Position numbers and translations under genes: made by a program. From JAJDOD01 sp050299835 (lineage in GTDB: Bacteria > Pseudomonadota > Alphaproteobacteria > Rhodobacterales > Rhodobacteraceae), in assembly GCA_050299835.1 (NCBI GenBank), contig JBNKWP010000008.1, positions 1 to 64,000 of the forward strand: a stretch of 64,000 bases of DNA, written 5' to 3'. The notes below the pieces were generated by a model that saw nothing but the letters and a program-made list of their open reading frames with translations, was not told the DNA's origin and searched no databases. Below, in pieces: positions 33,049-41,281 of this stretch (position 1 is its first letter; every line of letters begins with the position of its first letter).

Positions 33049-33984
33049 ATGCCCATCAAACTCCCCTCCACCCTTCCCGCCTTTGACGTGCTGACGCGCG
33101 AAGGCGTGATGGTGATGCCGGAAGATGCGGCCTCGCACCAGGACATCAGGCCCATCCGCATCGGGCTTTTGAACCTGATGCCGAAGAAGATCCAGACGGA
33201 GAACCAGTTCGCCCGGCTCATCGGCGCGACGCCTTTGCAGATCGACTTCCAGCTCATCCGGATGAGCGAACATGAGACGAAGAACACCGCCGCCGAGCAT
33301 ATGGCCGAATTCTACCGACCCTTCCAAGAGGTGAAGGACGAGAAGTTCGACGGCCTCATCATCACGGGCGCCCCGATCGAGCATCTGCCGTTCGAGGAGG
33401 TGACCTATTGGGAAGAACTGAAAGAGGTCATGGAGTGGACCCAGACCAACGTGCATTCCACTTTCGGCATCTGCTGGGGCGGCATGGCGATGCTCTACCA
33501 TTTCCACGGTGTTCATAAACACATCCTGCCCGCCAAGTCCTTTGGCTGCTACCGGCAGGACAATATGGCCCCCGCCTCGCCCTTCCTGCGGGGGTTTTCG
33601 GATGTCTGCTACACGCCCGTTTCGCGCTGGACGGAAATGAAGGAAGACGAAATCCGCGCCGCCGGCCTCACCACTCTGCTTGGCAGCCCCGAGACCGGCC
33701 CCTGCCTTGTCGAGGACAGGGACCACCGCGCGCTCTACATCTTCAATCACTTCGAATATGACAGCGGCACGTTGAAGGAAGAATACGATCGCGACGTTAA
33801 GGCGGGCACGCCCATCAACGTGCCGATCAACTACTATCCTGCGGACGATCCGTTGAAGTCCCCGCAGAACCGTTGGCGCAGCCACGCCCATTTGCTCTAC
33901 GGCAACTGGATCAGCGAGATCTACCTGACCACGCCCTTCGACATGGAGCAGATCGGACGGAGCAGCACGGACCTGCGTCGGTGA
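33049..33984 (+). CDS. metA: Homoserine O-acetyltransferase, MetA type
   Basis: This 311-residue enzyme acylates homoserine at the first committed step of methionine synthesis. It is a MetA-family protein (amidotransferase-like fold), with the nucleophile Cys142 in GICWGGM and the His/Glu pair in FNHFEYD. Residue 111, which sets the acyl donor in this family (Gly for succinyl-CoA, Glu for acetyl-CoA), is Glu in GAPIEHLPF. I therefore call it an acetyltransferase despite the metA name. Start ATG 33049. It stands alone after a terminator and no SAM riboswitch is evident in the 87-base leader. Confidence 0.92.
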   Translation: MPIKLPSTLPAFDVLTREGVMVMPEDAASHQDIRPIRIGLLNLMPKKIQTENQFARLIGATPLQIDFQLIRMSEHETKNTAAEHMAEFYRPFQEVKDEKFDGLIITGAPIEHLPFEEVTYWEELKEVMEWTQTNVHSTFGICWGGMAMLYHFHGVHKHILPAKSFGCYRQDNMAPASPFLRGFSDVCYTPVSRWTEMKEDEIRAAGLTTLLGSPETGPCLVEDRDHRALYIFNHFEYDSGTLKEEYDRDVKAGTPINVPINYYPADDPLKSPQNRWRSHAHLLYGNWISEIYLTTPFDMEQIGRSSTDLRR

Positions 33985-34015
33985 TTGGCCCATTCGACGG
34001 GCGCCGGTTCGCGCA

Positions 34016-34993
34016 ATGTTGACCGGCGTGGCCGCTGTCGCCGCTGCCTTGGGTGTGTCTGGCCGCTACACGACCCGCCGCGCTTTCCGACGCATCCGTA
34101 GCATCGAAGACAGCCACCCACCGCAAGGCGTGTTCGTCGATGTCGATGGCCGCCGGGTGCATGTGGTCGTCCAAGGCACCGGACCCGACCTCGTGCTGAT
34201 TCACGGCGCAGGCGGCAACGCGCAGGACTTCACCCACCGTTTTGCCAAAGCCCTCACCGACCGCTACCGCGTCTTCGCCGTCGACCGCCCTGGCCTTGGC
34301 TACACGGACCGCGTCCGCCCCGGTCTGAACGCTGCCTTCACCACCGACGCCGAGAGCCCCGCAGAACAGGCGCGGTTTCTGGCCGCCGCCACGCGGCAAA
34401 TGGGCGCAGACAATCCGATCGTGCTCGGCCACTCCTATGGCGGAGCGGTGGCCATGGCCTGGGCGCTCAATGAAGCCGCTGCCGGGCTCGTCATCCTCTC
34501 CGGCGCCACTATGCCCTGGCCCGGCCCGCTGCGGCGCTATTACCGTGTCTTCGGATCGCAGCTCGGAAGTGCCCTAGGCGCGCCTCTCGTCTGCGCCTTC
34601 GCAACCGAAGCCCGCATCCGAAGGGCTCTGAGCAGCGTATTTGCCCCGGCGCCTGTCGACCCCGCTTACTATCACGGTGCCGCCGTCCCCCTCGCCGTCC
34701 GAACGCGAACCTTCCGCGCCAATGGCCGTCAGGTAAGAGCCCTGCGCGCAAATCTCGTTGAGATGTCCGCCCGCTACGGAGAAATTCAGATTCCTGTCGA
34801 AATTCTCCACGGCACCGCCGACACGACCGTGCGTCCCGAAATCCACGCCGAGCCACTCGCCAGGCTTCTCCCCAACGCCAACCTCGTCCTGATGGAGGAG
34901 ATCGGCCACGCCCCGCACAATGTTGCACCGGAACCCGTCATCGCTGCCATCGACCGGGTCGCACAACGCGCCGGATTGCACCCGCGCCTTTGA
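34016..34993 (+). CDS. Alpha/beta hydrolase
   Basis: A 325-residue alpha/beta hydrolase. LVLIHGAGGN forms the oxyanion loop, GHSYGGAVA carries the nucleophile Ser, HGTADTTV the acid region and EEIGHAPHN the catalytic His. The N-terminus (MLTGVAAVAAALGVSG) is hydrophobic and may be a signal anchor, placing it at or across the inner membrane. Substrate unknown; lipase, esterase or epoxide-type reactions are all possible. It starts 31 bases after metA and may share its transcript. Confidence 0.85.
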   Translation: MLTGVAAVAAALGVSGRYTTRRAFRRIRSIEDSHPPQGVFVDVDGRRVHVVVQGTGPDLVLIHGAGGNAQDFTHRFAKALTDRYRVFAVDRPGLGYTDRVRPGLNAAFTTDAESPAEQARFLAAATRQMGADNPIVLGHSYGGAVAMAWALNEAAAGLVILSGATMPWPGPLRRYYRVFGSQLGSALGAPLVCAFATEARIRRALSSVFAPAPVDPAYYHGAAVPLAVRTRTFRANGRQVRALRANLVEMSARYGEIQIPVEILHGTADTTVRPEIHAEPLARLLPNANLVLMEEIGHAPHNVAPEPVIAAIDRVAQRAGLHPRL

Positions 34994-35031
34994 GTGCCTA
35001 GGTTTCATACACCCAAGTAAAGGCAATAAAC

Positions 35032-35895
35032 ATGGCACTTCCGTTCGACGGCGCGATTTCCGGCTTCTACGAGAATGAAGCCCCGAGCGACATTCGGAAG
35101 GCTATTGATGAGGGTGGTAAGAAAGACATCCTGGCGGACAGCTATCCCTATGACAAGGAGATGGATAAAGACGCCTACGAAGAGGCAATCGAGGGTCTGC
35201 AGTTCGAACTGGTCCGGCTCCAGGCTGACGTGAGAGAAACAGGCAAACGCGTAGTCGTCGTGTTTGAAGGCCGCGATGCAGCGGGAAAAGGCGGTACGAT
35301 CAAGCGCTTCCGGGAAAATCTTAACCCCCGTGTCGCGCGCGTTGTCGCGCTGTCAAAACCGTCGGATCGCGAGGCCGGCGAATGGTATTTCCAACGCTAT
35401 ATCGATCAATTGCCCACTTCGGGGGAAATCGTTCTCTTCGACCGTTCATGGTACAATCGCGGCGTGGTCGAGCACGTCTTCGGGTTCTGCACCCCTGAAC
35501 AACGTGCCCAATTCTTTTCCCAGGTTCCTGCTTTCGAACAGATGCTGATCGATGACGGTATCATATTGAAAAAACTCTGGCTCAATGTCGGTCGCGCCGA
35601 GCAACTCCGCCGCTTTCTCAAACGAGAGAAAGATCCGCTCAAACAGTGGAAGCTCTCATGGATCGACGTCGAGGGGCTGAAGAAATGGGATGCATATACC
35701 GATGCCATCGGAGAAACCTTCGAGAAATCCCATACCAGTCATGCGCCCTGGACGGTGATCCGGTCCGATGACAAGAAACGCGCCCGTCTGGCGGCGATCC
35801 GCGCCGTCCTCACCGACATCGCCTATGAGGGAAAGGGCAAGGTGAGCGCACCGGACGAAAAGATCTGCGGCGGACCGGAAATCTGGAATGTCTAA
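35032..35895 (+). CDS. ppk2: Polyphosphate kinase 2
   Basis: A 287-residue single-domain PPK2, which transfers phosphate between polyphosphate and nucleoside diphosphates. Walker A is GRDAAGKGGTIKRF; Walker B and lid residues are seen in VLFDRSWYNRGVVE and KREKDPLKQWKLS. One domain with this length and spacing suggests class I (NDP phosphorylation) rather than the two-domain class II. The base composition is a little less GC-rich than its neighbours. Its last codons overlap the start of the TetR gene by eight bases, so the two are cotranscribed. Confidence 0.92.
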   Translation: MALPFDGAISGFYENEAPSDIRKAIDEGGKKDILADSYPYDKEMDKDAYEEAIEGLQFELVRLQADVRETGKRVVVVFEGRDAAGKGGTIKRFRENLNPRVARVVALSKPSDREAGEWYFQRYIDQLPTSGEIVLFDRSWYNRGVVEHVFGFCTPEQRAQFFSQVPAFEQMLIDDGIILKKLWLNVGRAEQLRRFLKREKDPLKQWKLSWIDVEGLKKWDAYTDAIGETFEKSHTSHAPWTVIRSDDKKRARLAAIRAVLTDIAYEGKGKVSAPDEKICGGPEIWNV

Positions 35896-36505
35896 GCGGG
35901 GATACCATCACGGTAACCTCGCTCAGGCGCTGGTCGATGCGGCCCTTGAACTGATCGAGAAAAGGGGGCCGACCGGGTTCACCCTGTCGGAAGCCGCAAA
36001 GCAGGCCGGAGTCACGCCGGCTGCCGTCTACCGCCATTTCGAAGGGCGCGACGACCTGATCGCGGAGGCGGCGCGGCAAGGCTACGCAATCTTCGCCGAC
36101 CTGATGGAATACGCCTATGACACCGGCCAGCCCTCGGCTCTCGCGTCCTTCGAGGCAACGGGACGCGCTTATCTTGCCTTCGCGCGCCGCCATCCGGGCC
36201 ATTACGTGGCGATGTTCGAAAGTGGCATCTCGCCCAACCGCACCCCGGAACTTGCACAGGCCGCGGAGCGGGCGAGCTCAATTCTGCAAAAGGCGGCCGA
36301 TTCCCTGTCCGAACACATTCCGCCCGAAAAACGTCCACCACCGCAGATGTTCTCGGCCCATATCTGGGCAATGAGCCACGGCGTTGTCGAACTCTTTGCA
36401 CGCGGGGCGCCCGGCACGCGATCACCCTTCACGCCGGAAGACCTCCTGGAGACCGGTATCGGCATCTATCTTCGTGGTCTGGGTCTTGTTCCCCCTGATA
36501 ATTAG
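35888..36505 (+). CDS. TetR/AcrR family transcriptional regulator
   Basis: A 205-residue repressor-type protein. The N-terminal helix-turn-helix spans about residues 5-55 (GNLAQALVDAALELIEKRGP, then TLSEAAKQAGVTPAAVYRHFEGRDDL, the TetR signature). The C-terminal ligand domain resembles the TetR C-terminal domain common in alphaproteobacteria. It starts inside ppk2, so it may control ppk2 or its own operon, which is inference. An AT-rich stretch with an inverted repeat follows. Confidence 0.9.
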   Translation: MSKRGYHHGNLAQALVDAALELIEKRGPTGFTLSEAAKQAGVTPAAVYRHFEGRDDLIAEAARQGYAIFADLMEYAYDTGQPSALASFEATGRAYLAFARRHPGHYVAMFESGISPNRTPELAQAAERASSILQKAADSLSEHIPPEKRPPPQMFSAHIWAMSHGVVELFARGAPGTRSPFTPEDLLETGIGIYLRGLGLVPPDN

Positions 36506-36565
36506 GCCGAATGTTAAGGAATTGTTCATCATAAACCCCTTATTTACTCGGTTTTTGCCTCAAAA

Positions 36566-36585
36566 ATTACGCAAACTTACGTAAT
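36566..36585. promoter_or_regulatory. Inverted and direct repeat in AT-rich gap
   Basis: ATTACG (36566-36571) and CGTAAT (36580-36585) form an inverted repeat. The same bases hold a direct repeat of TTACG at 36567 and 36577, one helical turn apart. It sits in the AT-rich stretch 36506-36792, where a promoter for the protease gene may lie. Possible operator; the binding protein is unknown. Confidence 0.35.
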
Positions 36586-36735
36586 ATTAGCTGCCGTGAG
36601 TGTAGTGTATGAGTGTTGTCATGTATGAGTTCTTCGCCCCTTGGGGCGTTCTGGTACCAGTAATTTCTGCGGCAATTTGTTACTTTTTATCTTCTTCGGC
36701 GCGGCGCAAAGCCAATCTGAAGGAGTTCGAAGTGG

Positions 36736-36774
36736 CCACACGGGTCGAGGTCTCCTCTTCCCGTGTGGTTCTTT
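36736..36774 (+). terminator. Terminator-like hairpin 20 bases before the protease gene
   Basis: A perfect 9-bp stem CCACACGGG and CCCGTGTGG with a 15-base loop, followed by TTCTTT. It is only 25 bases upstream of the ATG at 36793, so it either ends an upstream transcript or acts on the leader of the protease mRNA. Confidence 0.6.
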
Positions 36775-36792
36775 CCCCCCTATCTATGATGA

Positions 36793-37374
36793 ATGGATAG
36801 TGTAGACCTTCCTCGGCTCATTTATCTCGTCCTTCTTGGAACCGCGGTCGCTGGTTGGTTTATCGCGGAAAACCGCGGAAATCTGGGCAAGACCGCCCGC
36901 ATGGCTGTTGCCTGGGCGTTGATCTTCGCCGGTGTGATCGCCGCATTCGGGCTTTGGGAAGACATCCGCGGCGAGATCATGCCTCGCCAGGCGATCCTGA
37001 CCGAAGACCGCGTGATCGAAGTACCTCGTGCCGGCGACGGGCATTTCAATCTCGTGATGCACCTGAACGGCGAACCGATCGATTTTGTCGTCGATACCGG
37101 CGCGACGGAGATGGTCCTCAGTCTCGACGATGCACGGCGGGCCGGGATTGACCCCGACAGCCTGACTTTCTTCGGCACCGCTTCGACTGCAAATGGCGAG
37201 GTGAAGACCGCCTTCACTACAATCGACGAAGTCGCCATCGGGCCGGTGACATTCAACCGCGTCCGTGTGGCCGTGAATGCCGGAGAAATGCGCGGCTCGC
37301 TTCTGGGAATGAGCTTTCTCAACCGCTTCGACCGAATAGAAATCGCGGGGAGCCGGCTTCGGCTTGAATACTGA
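36793..37374 (+). CDS. Retropepsin-like aspartic protease, membrane-anchored
   Basis: A 193-residue protein with two N-terminal membrane helices (about 8-24 and 37-55) followed by a single-lobe aspartic protease domain: FVVDTGATEMVLS carries the catalytic Asp and LLGMSFLNRFD closes the lobe, as in the TIGR02281 family. Such proteases act as dimers and, with this anchor, would face the periplasm. The start at ATG 36793 lacks a clear ribosome site, but the N-terminal pattern fits the family. A terminator-like hairpin lies just upstream, which is unusual. Confidence 0.85.
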   Translation: MDSVDLPRLIYLVLLGTAVAGWFIAENRGNLGKTARMAVAWALIFAGVIAAFGLWEDIRGEIMPRQAILTEDRVIEVPRAGDGHFNLVMHLNGEPIDFVVDTGATEMVLSLDDARRAGIDPDSLTFFGTASTANGEVKTAFTTIDEVAIGPVTFNRVRVAVNAGEMRGSLLGMSFLNRFDRIEIAGSRLRLEY

Positions 37375-37425
37375 ACTACGCCGGAACGGATTGCCGATGG
37401 CCCGAAGTTCTGATTGAAGCGGACC

Positions 37426-38061
37426 ATGCCAGCCGATCTCGCGCCCCTCGTCACGGCCTTCGTGACCCTCCTCGTCATCATTGACCCGCTGGGGCTGGCG
37501 CCGCTCTTCGTTGCATTGACGCAAGGCGAAACCGCGGCCCACCGGCGCAAGATCGCGCTAACCGCCTGCCTTATTGCCGCGGGTGTGCTGACCGCCTTCG
37601 GCATTTTCGGAGATACCGTGCTTGCCATTGCGGGCATCTCCATGCCCGCTTTCAGGATCGCGGGCGGCGCCCTGCTTTTTCTGACGGCGCTGGATATGCT
37701 CTTCGAAAAGAGAACCAAAAGGCGCCAGGATCAGGGCGAAAGCGTTGAAGAAGCCCACGACCCCTCGGTTTTCCCGATTGCCATACCGCTCATCGCGGGT
37801 CCGGGGGCCATCGCCTCGATGATCCTGCTCACAGGACAGCGCGCGGGCGATCTGACCTGGGTGGTGTCGATCCACCTCGTCATGATCGCCGTCCTTGCCG
37901 TGACATTCCTGCTGTTCATTGCATCCGGCGCACTGGGCCGCGTCCTCGGCCCCCTTGGCATTAATGTCATCACCCGCCTTCTGGGGATGCTTCTTGCAGC
38001 ACTCGCGGTACAGTTCATCCTCGACGGGCTTGCGGCCTTCGGTGTCTTTACCCCCCTCTAG
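37426..38061 (+). CDS. MarC family membrane protein
   Basis: A 211-residue integral membrane protein of the MarC/UPF0056 family with six helices. TLLVIIDPLGLAPLFVAL and FPIAIPLIAGPGAIASMILL are the two family repeats with the conserved Asp-Pro and Pro-Gly-Ala. The family's transport role is not settled; some members have been linked to amino acid export. I start at ATG 37426 instead of TTG 37414. Its stop overlaps the convergent holC stop in the palindrome CTAG (38058-38061). Confidence 0.88.
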   Translation: MPADLAPLVTAFVTLLVIIDPLGLAPLFVALTQGETAAHRRKIALTACLIAAGVLTAFGIFGDTVLAIAGISMPAFRIAGGALLFLTALDMLFEKRTKRRQDQGESVEEAHDPSVFPIAIPLIAGPGAIASMILLTGQRAGDLTWVVSIHLVMIAVLAVTFLLFIASGALGRVLGPLGINVITRLLGMLLAALAVQFILDGLAAFGVFTPL

Positions 38062-38516
38062 GATGTCCCGCTCTCGGCCTTTTTGAGCCAGCGCCCGTCT
38101 TCCTCGGCCCAGTACTGTGCCGCCGCCCCGGCATCGGTCAGCGCACGCCACTGGCTACGGGCCGTCTGAACGGCCGTTTCATCGGCCGCGTTAAAAAGGA
38201 TGCATACCCGCTCCAGCCCCGCGACCTCCTCGGGGGATACCGAGGCGCCATCCACGCTCATTACGCAATTCGCGGCATTCCCACCTGCCCCGGTGGTCAG
38301 AAGAACCGGCTGCTCCGCATCATGCGGCCCTCCAGCCGTCCCGTGTGGTAAAAACCCGTCCCCTTGCCAGAGCAGCGTGTCGAGCCGTGCCATGGCCGCC
38401 GGGTCGCGCCCACGCACCTCAACGCGCCAGCCTGCCTCCAGCGCCTTGCCGAGAAGCACCGGCAATGTCGCCTCAAGGGGTTTGCCGGTCAGATGATAAA
38501 AATAGGCCGCGCCCAT
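38058..38516 (-). CDS. holC: DNA polymerase III subunit chi
   Basis: A 152-residue chi subunit, which links the clamp loader to single-strand binding protein. GAAYFYHLTGKPLEATLPVLLGKALEAGWRV is the characteristic start and DTLLWQGDGFLPHG is the conserved middle. The start at 38516 has GGGGAG upstream. It begins one base after the pepA stop codon; pepA-holC is a common order in proteobacteria and the two are almost certainly one operon. Confidence 0.92.
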   Translation of the reverse strand: MGAAYFYHLTGKPLEATLPVLLGKALEAGWRVEVRGRDPAAMARLDTLLWQGDGFLPHGTAGGPHDAEQPVLLTTGAGGNAANCVMSVDGASVSPEEVAGLERVCILFNAADETAVQTARSQWRALTDAGAAAQYWAEEDGRWLKKAESGTS

Positions 38517-38517
38517 A

Positions 38518-40002
38518 TCACTCCCCGGTCTCCTCCTTCGCCTCATAGCCATCGGAAATCAGCCGATTCAGCGCCAGAACACCCCAGCCTGTTGCCCCTT
38601 TGGGTGCAAATGGGGTCCCGGTCTTCACGCTCGCCGTCCCCGCGATATCGAGATGAATCCAGGGCGTCTCTTCCTTGACGAAACGCGCCAGGAACTGGGC
38701 CGCGGTAACAGAACCCGCCGGTCGCCCGCCGACATTCTTCATGTCGGCCACGTTGCTCTTCAACTGCTTGTCGTATCCCGGCCCCAAAGGCAGCCGCCAC
38801 GCGCCCTCGCCCTCGGTCTCCGCCGCGTTCAAAAACGCCTTGGCCAGATCGTCGTCGTTGGAAAACACCCCGGCATTCTCGTGACCCAGAGCGATGATCA
38901 CCGCACCGGTCAGCGTCGCCAGGTCGATCATCGCAACCGGCTCGAACCGCTCCTGCGCGTACCACATCACGTCGCACAGGACCAAGCGGCCCTCGGCATC
39001 GGTGTTGATGACCTCCACGGTGTCACCCTTCATCGACTTCACCACGTCGCCGGGCCGCTGCGCATTGCCGTCCGGCATGTTCTCGACCAGCCCGACAAGG
39101 CCGACCACATTGGCCTTCGCCTTCCGCATCGCCAGCGTCTGCATGACGCCGGAAACGGTGCCCGCACCGCCCATATCCATCGTCATGTCTTCCATGCCCG
39201 CCGCCGGTTTGATCGAGATGCCGCCGGTGTCGAAGACAACGCCCTTGCCGACCAGAGCCACCGGCTTCTCAGCACCACCGCCCGACCACTCCATCACCAC
39301 GACCTTGGAGGGGCTGACCGATCCCTGCCCAACCGCAAGCAAGGTGCGCATCTCAAGTTTCTCAAGCTCGTCCTCTTCCAGAACCTCGACCTTCAGACCA
39401 AGTTCCTTGAGACCTTCCAGCCGCTTTGCAAACTCCGTCGTGGTCAGCACGTTCGACGGCTCGTTCACCAAATCGCGCGTGAAATGCACACCGCTGGCCA
39501 GCGCCCGAATGGTCTCCACGCGTCCGGACACATCCATATCGGCGGTCATGACCGTCAGGCCGCCTCGCACCGGCTTGTCATCCCCCGTCTTATGGGCATC
39601 GAAACCGTAGGCCCGCAGCAGCGCCCCCAGAAGAACATCCTCCAAACCTTTCAGCCCCGGAGAAAGGATCAGCGCGCCGTCCTTGCCAAGCGCCGCACCA
39701 AGTGTCGCTCCAGCCTTCCGCGCGACATCCCCCTTTGCTCGCCGCTCCAGGCGCACAACATGCAAGGCCTCGGCAGCCATTCCGCCAGGATAGGCCAGCG
39801 TGATGGACTGTCCTTCTTTCAGTCTGCCGAATTTCTCCCCCTCCGCCAGCCGCGCCAGCGCACCCCGCGTCAGCCGGTTCACCCGCCGCGCCATCCGGTC
39901 CAGCTTGCCGTCTCCGGTGACGAAGACGCAAACATGGCCGGAGGCACCGGCAATGGCGTCAAGGTCGGGTTCGATGATGTCGATGGAAGGCAGGTCGGCC
40001 AT
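38518..40002 (-). CDS. pepA: Leucyl aminopeptidase (M17)
   Basis: A 494-residue cytosolic aminopeptidase. The C-terminal catalytic domain has VGKGVVFDTGGISIKPAAGMEDM, NTDAEGRLVLCD and the metal and bicarbonate residues of M17 enzymes; the N-terminal domain (about 1-160) is the usual macro-like domain. E. coli PepA also binds DNA in Xer recombination, which is not testable here. It is divergent from lptF; the 154-base gap 40003-40156 holds both promoters. Confidence 0.94.
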   Translation of the reverse strand: MADLPSIDIIEPDLDAIAGASGHVCVFVTGDGKLDRMARRVNRLTRGALARLAEGEKFGRLKEGQSITLAYPGGMAAEALHVVRLERRAKGDVARKAGATLGAALGKDGALILSPGLKGLEDVLLGALLRAYGFDAHKTGDDKPVRGGLTVMTADMDVSGRVETIRALASGVHFTRDLVNEPSNVLTTTEFAKRLEGLKELGLKVEVLEEDELEKLEMRTLLAVGQGSVSPSKVVVMEWSGGGAEKPVALVGKGVVFDTGGISIKPAAGMEDMTMDMGGAGTVSGVMQTLAMRKAKANVVGLVGLVENMPDGNAQRPGDVVKSMKGDTVEVINTDAEGRLVLCDVMWYAQERFEPVAMIDLATLTGAVIIALGHENAGVFSNDDDLAKAFLNAAETEGEGAWRLPLGPGYDKQLKSNVADMKNVGGRPAGSVTAAQFLARFVKEETPWIHLDIAGTASVKTGTPFAPKGATGWGVLALNRLISDGYEAKEETGE

Positions 40003-40156
40003 GTCGGGATCTTTCGTTCAGCGAAGGGTTCGGGCGCAACCTAGAACGCCGATATCATAACGTCATCCGGTTTTTCCCGGAAGCAAATCTCCGCCACAGT
40101 CGGTTTTACTCGCCCGCGCCATCGTCTAACCTGCCGCCAACGCGTTAAGGCCGAGC

Positions 40157-41281
40157 ATGACAGGACGATTCGACAGATACCTGCTTTCCCAGCTTCTCAT
40201 GTTGTTCGGGTTCTTCGCGCTCGTGCTAGTCCTGGTCTATTGGGTCAACCGCGCAGTGGTCCTTTTCGACCAGTTGATCGCAAACGGCCAGTCTGCGGCC
40301 GTGTTCCTGGAATTCACCGCGCTAACACTCCCGAACGTCATCCGCATCGTTCTGCCAATCGCCGCATTCGCCGGCACCGTCTATGCTACCAACCGGCTGA
40401 TGAGCGAAAGCGAACTGGTCGTCGTCCAGGCCACCGGGTTTTCGCCTTGGAGACTGATCCGCCCGGTTCTGTTCTTCGGCATCTTCATTTTCATCCTTTC
40501 CTCGATTCTCGCCCATGTACTGGTGCCGATGAGCACCGCGCGCCTTACGGACCGGACCGCCGAGATTTCCGAGAATATGACCGCGCGGCTTTTGTCCGAA
40601 GGTCGGTTCCTGCACCCCGCCGACGGCGTGACCTTTTACATTCGCGAGATCACGCCGCTCGGCGCTCTGTCCAATATCTTCCTTTCCGACAGTCGTGACC
40701 CTGCGCGCCGCGTCACCTACACGGCGCGAGAGGCGCTGTTGGTTCGGGGCGAAAACGCCCCCAGCCTCGTGATGATCGACGGCATGGCACAGGTCTATGA
40801 CACGACTTCGCGCAGATTGTCCGTAACACGGTTCGATGACTTCGCCTTCGATCTTGAAGGGCTGGTTTCCGGGATCGCCAGCAGCCGCCGCAGCCCGAAC
40901 GAACTGACCACGGTCGAACTCTTTGCCGCCAGCGAGGAAACGCTCGCCCAGACGCATACCAGCCGCGCCCGTCTGATTGCCGAGGCCCATGAGCGGATCA
41001 GCAACGCATTCAATGGGCTGGTCGCTCCGCTGATCGGCTTTGCAGCGCTACTGGTTGGCGGCTTCTCGCGCTTTGGTGTCTGGCGGCAGATCATGGGCGC
41101 AATCGCAGCCCTTATCCTCGTGCAGATGATCACGCAGGCCGGACAGGGCGCCGTCCAAAACGATGAGACCGCTTGGCCTTTGGCCTATGTCGGCCCGGCC
41201 TTCGGGTTCGTGCTGGCTATTGCTCTCCTGCTGCTCGCGGACCGACCGATGCTATTGAAATGGCGGAGGTGGCGATCATGA
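40157..41281 (+). CDS. lptF: LPS export permease LptF
   Basis: A 374-residue inner-membrane permease of the LptB2FG complex, which extracts LPS from the inner membrane. It shows the YjgP/YjgQ pattern: three N-terminal helices with ESELVVVQATGFSPWRL, a large periplasmic beta-jellyroll domain (about 130-255), then three C-terminal helices. First gene of a run in which lptF, lptG, lptD, surA, pdxA and rsmA follow with overlaps or gaps of a few bases. Its TGA shares ATGA with lptG. Confidence 0.92.
   Translation: MTGRFDRYLLSQLLMLFGFFALVLVLVYWVNRAVVLFDQLIANGQSAAVFLEFTALTLPNVIRIVLPIAAFAGTVYATNRLMSESELVVVQATGFSPWRLIRPVLFFGIFIFILSSILAHVLVPMSTARLTDRTAEISENMTARLLSEGRFLHPADGVTFYIREITPLGALSNIFLSDSRDPARRVTYTAREALLVRGENAPSLVMIDGMAQVYDTTSRRLSVTRFDDFAFDLEGLVSGIASSRRSPNELTTVELFAASEETLAQTHTSRARLIAEAHERISNAFNGLVAPLIGFAALLVGGFSRFGVWRQIMGAIAALILVQMITQAGQGAVQNDETAWPLAYVGPAFGFVLAIALLLLADRPMLLKWRRWRS

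Noticed and set aside
36609..36800. 63-codon frame with a hydrophobic start in the AT-rich gap before the protease gene
   Set aside because: Its second half runs through a terminator-like hairpin and it has no clear ribosome site; a real small membrane peptide cannot be excluded.
38653..40044. 463-codon plus-strand frame across pepA
   Set aside because: Antisense to an intact M17 aminopeptidase.
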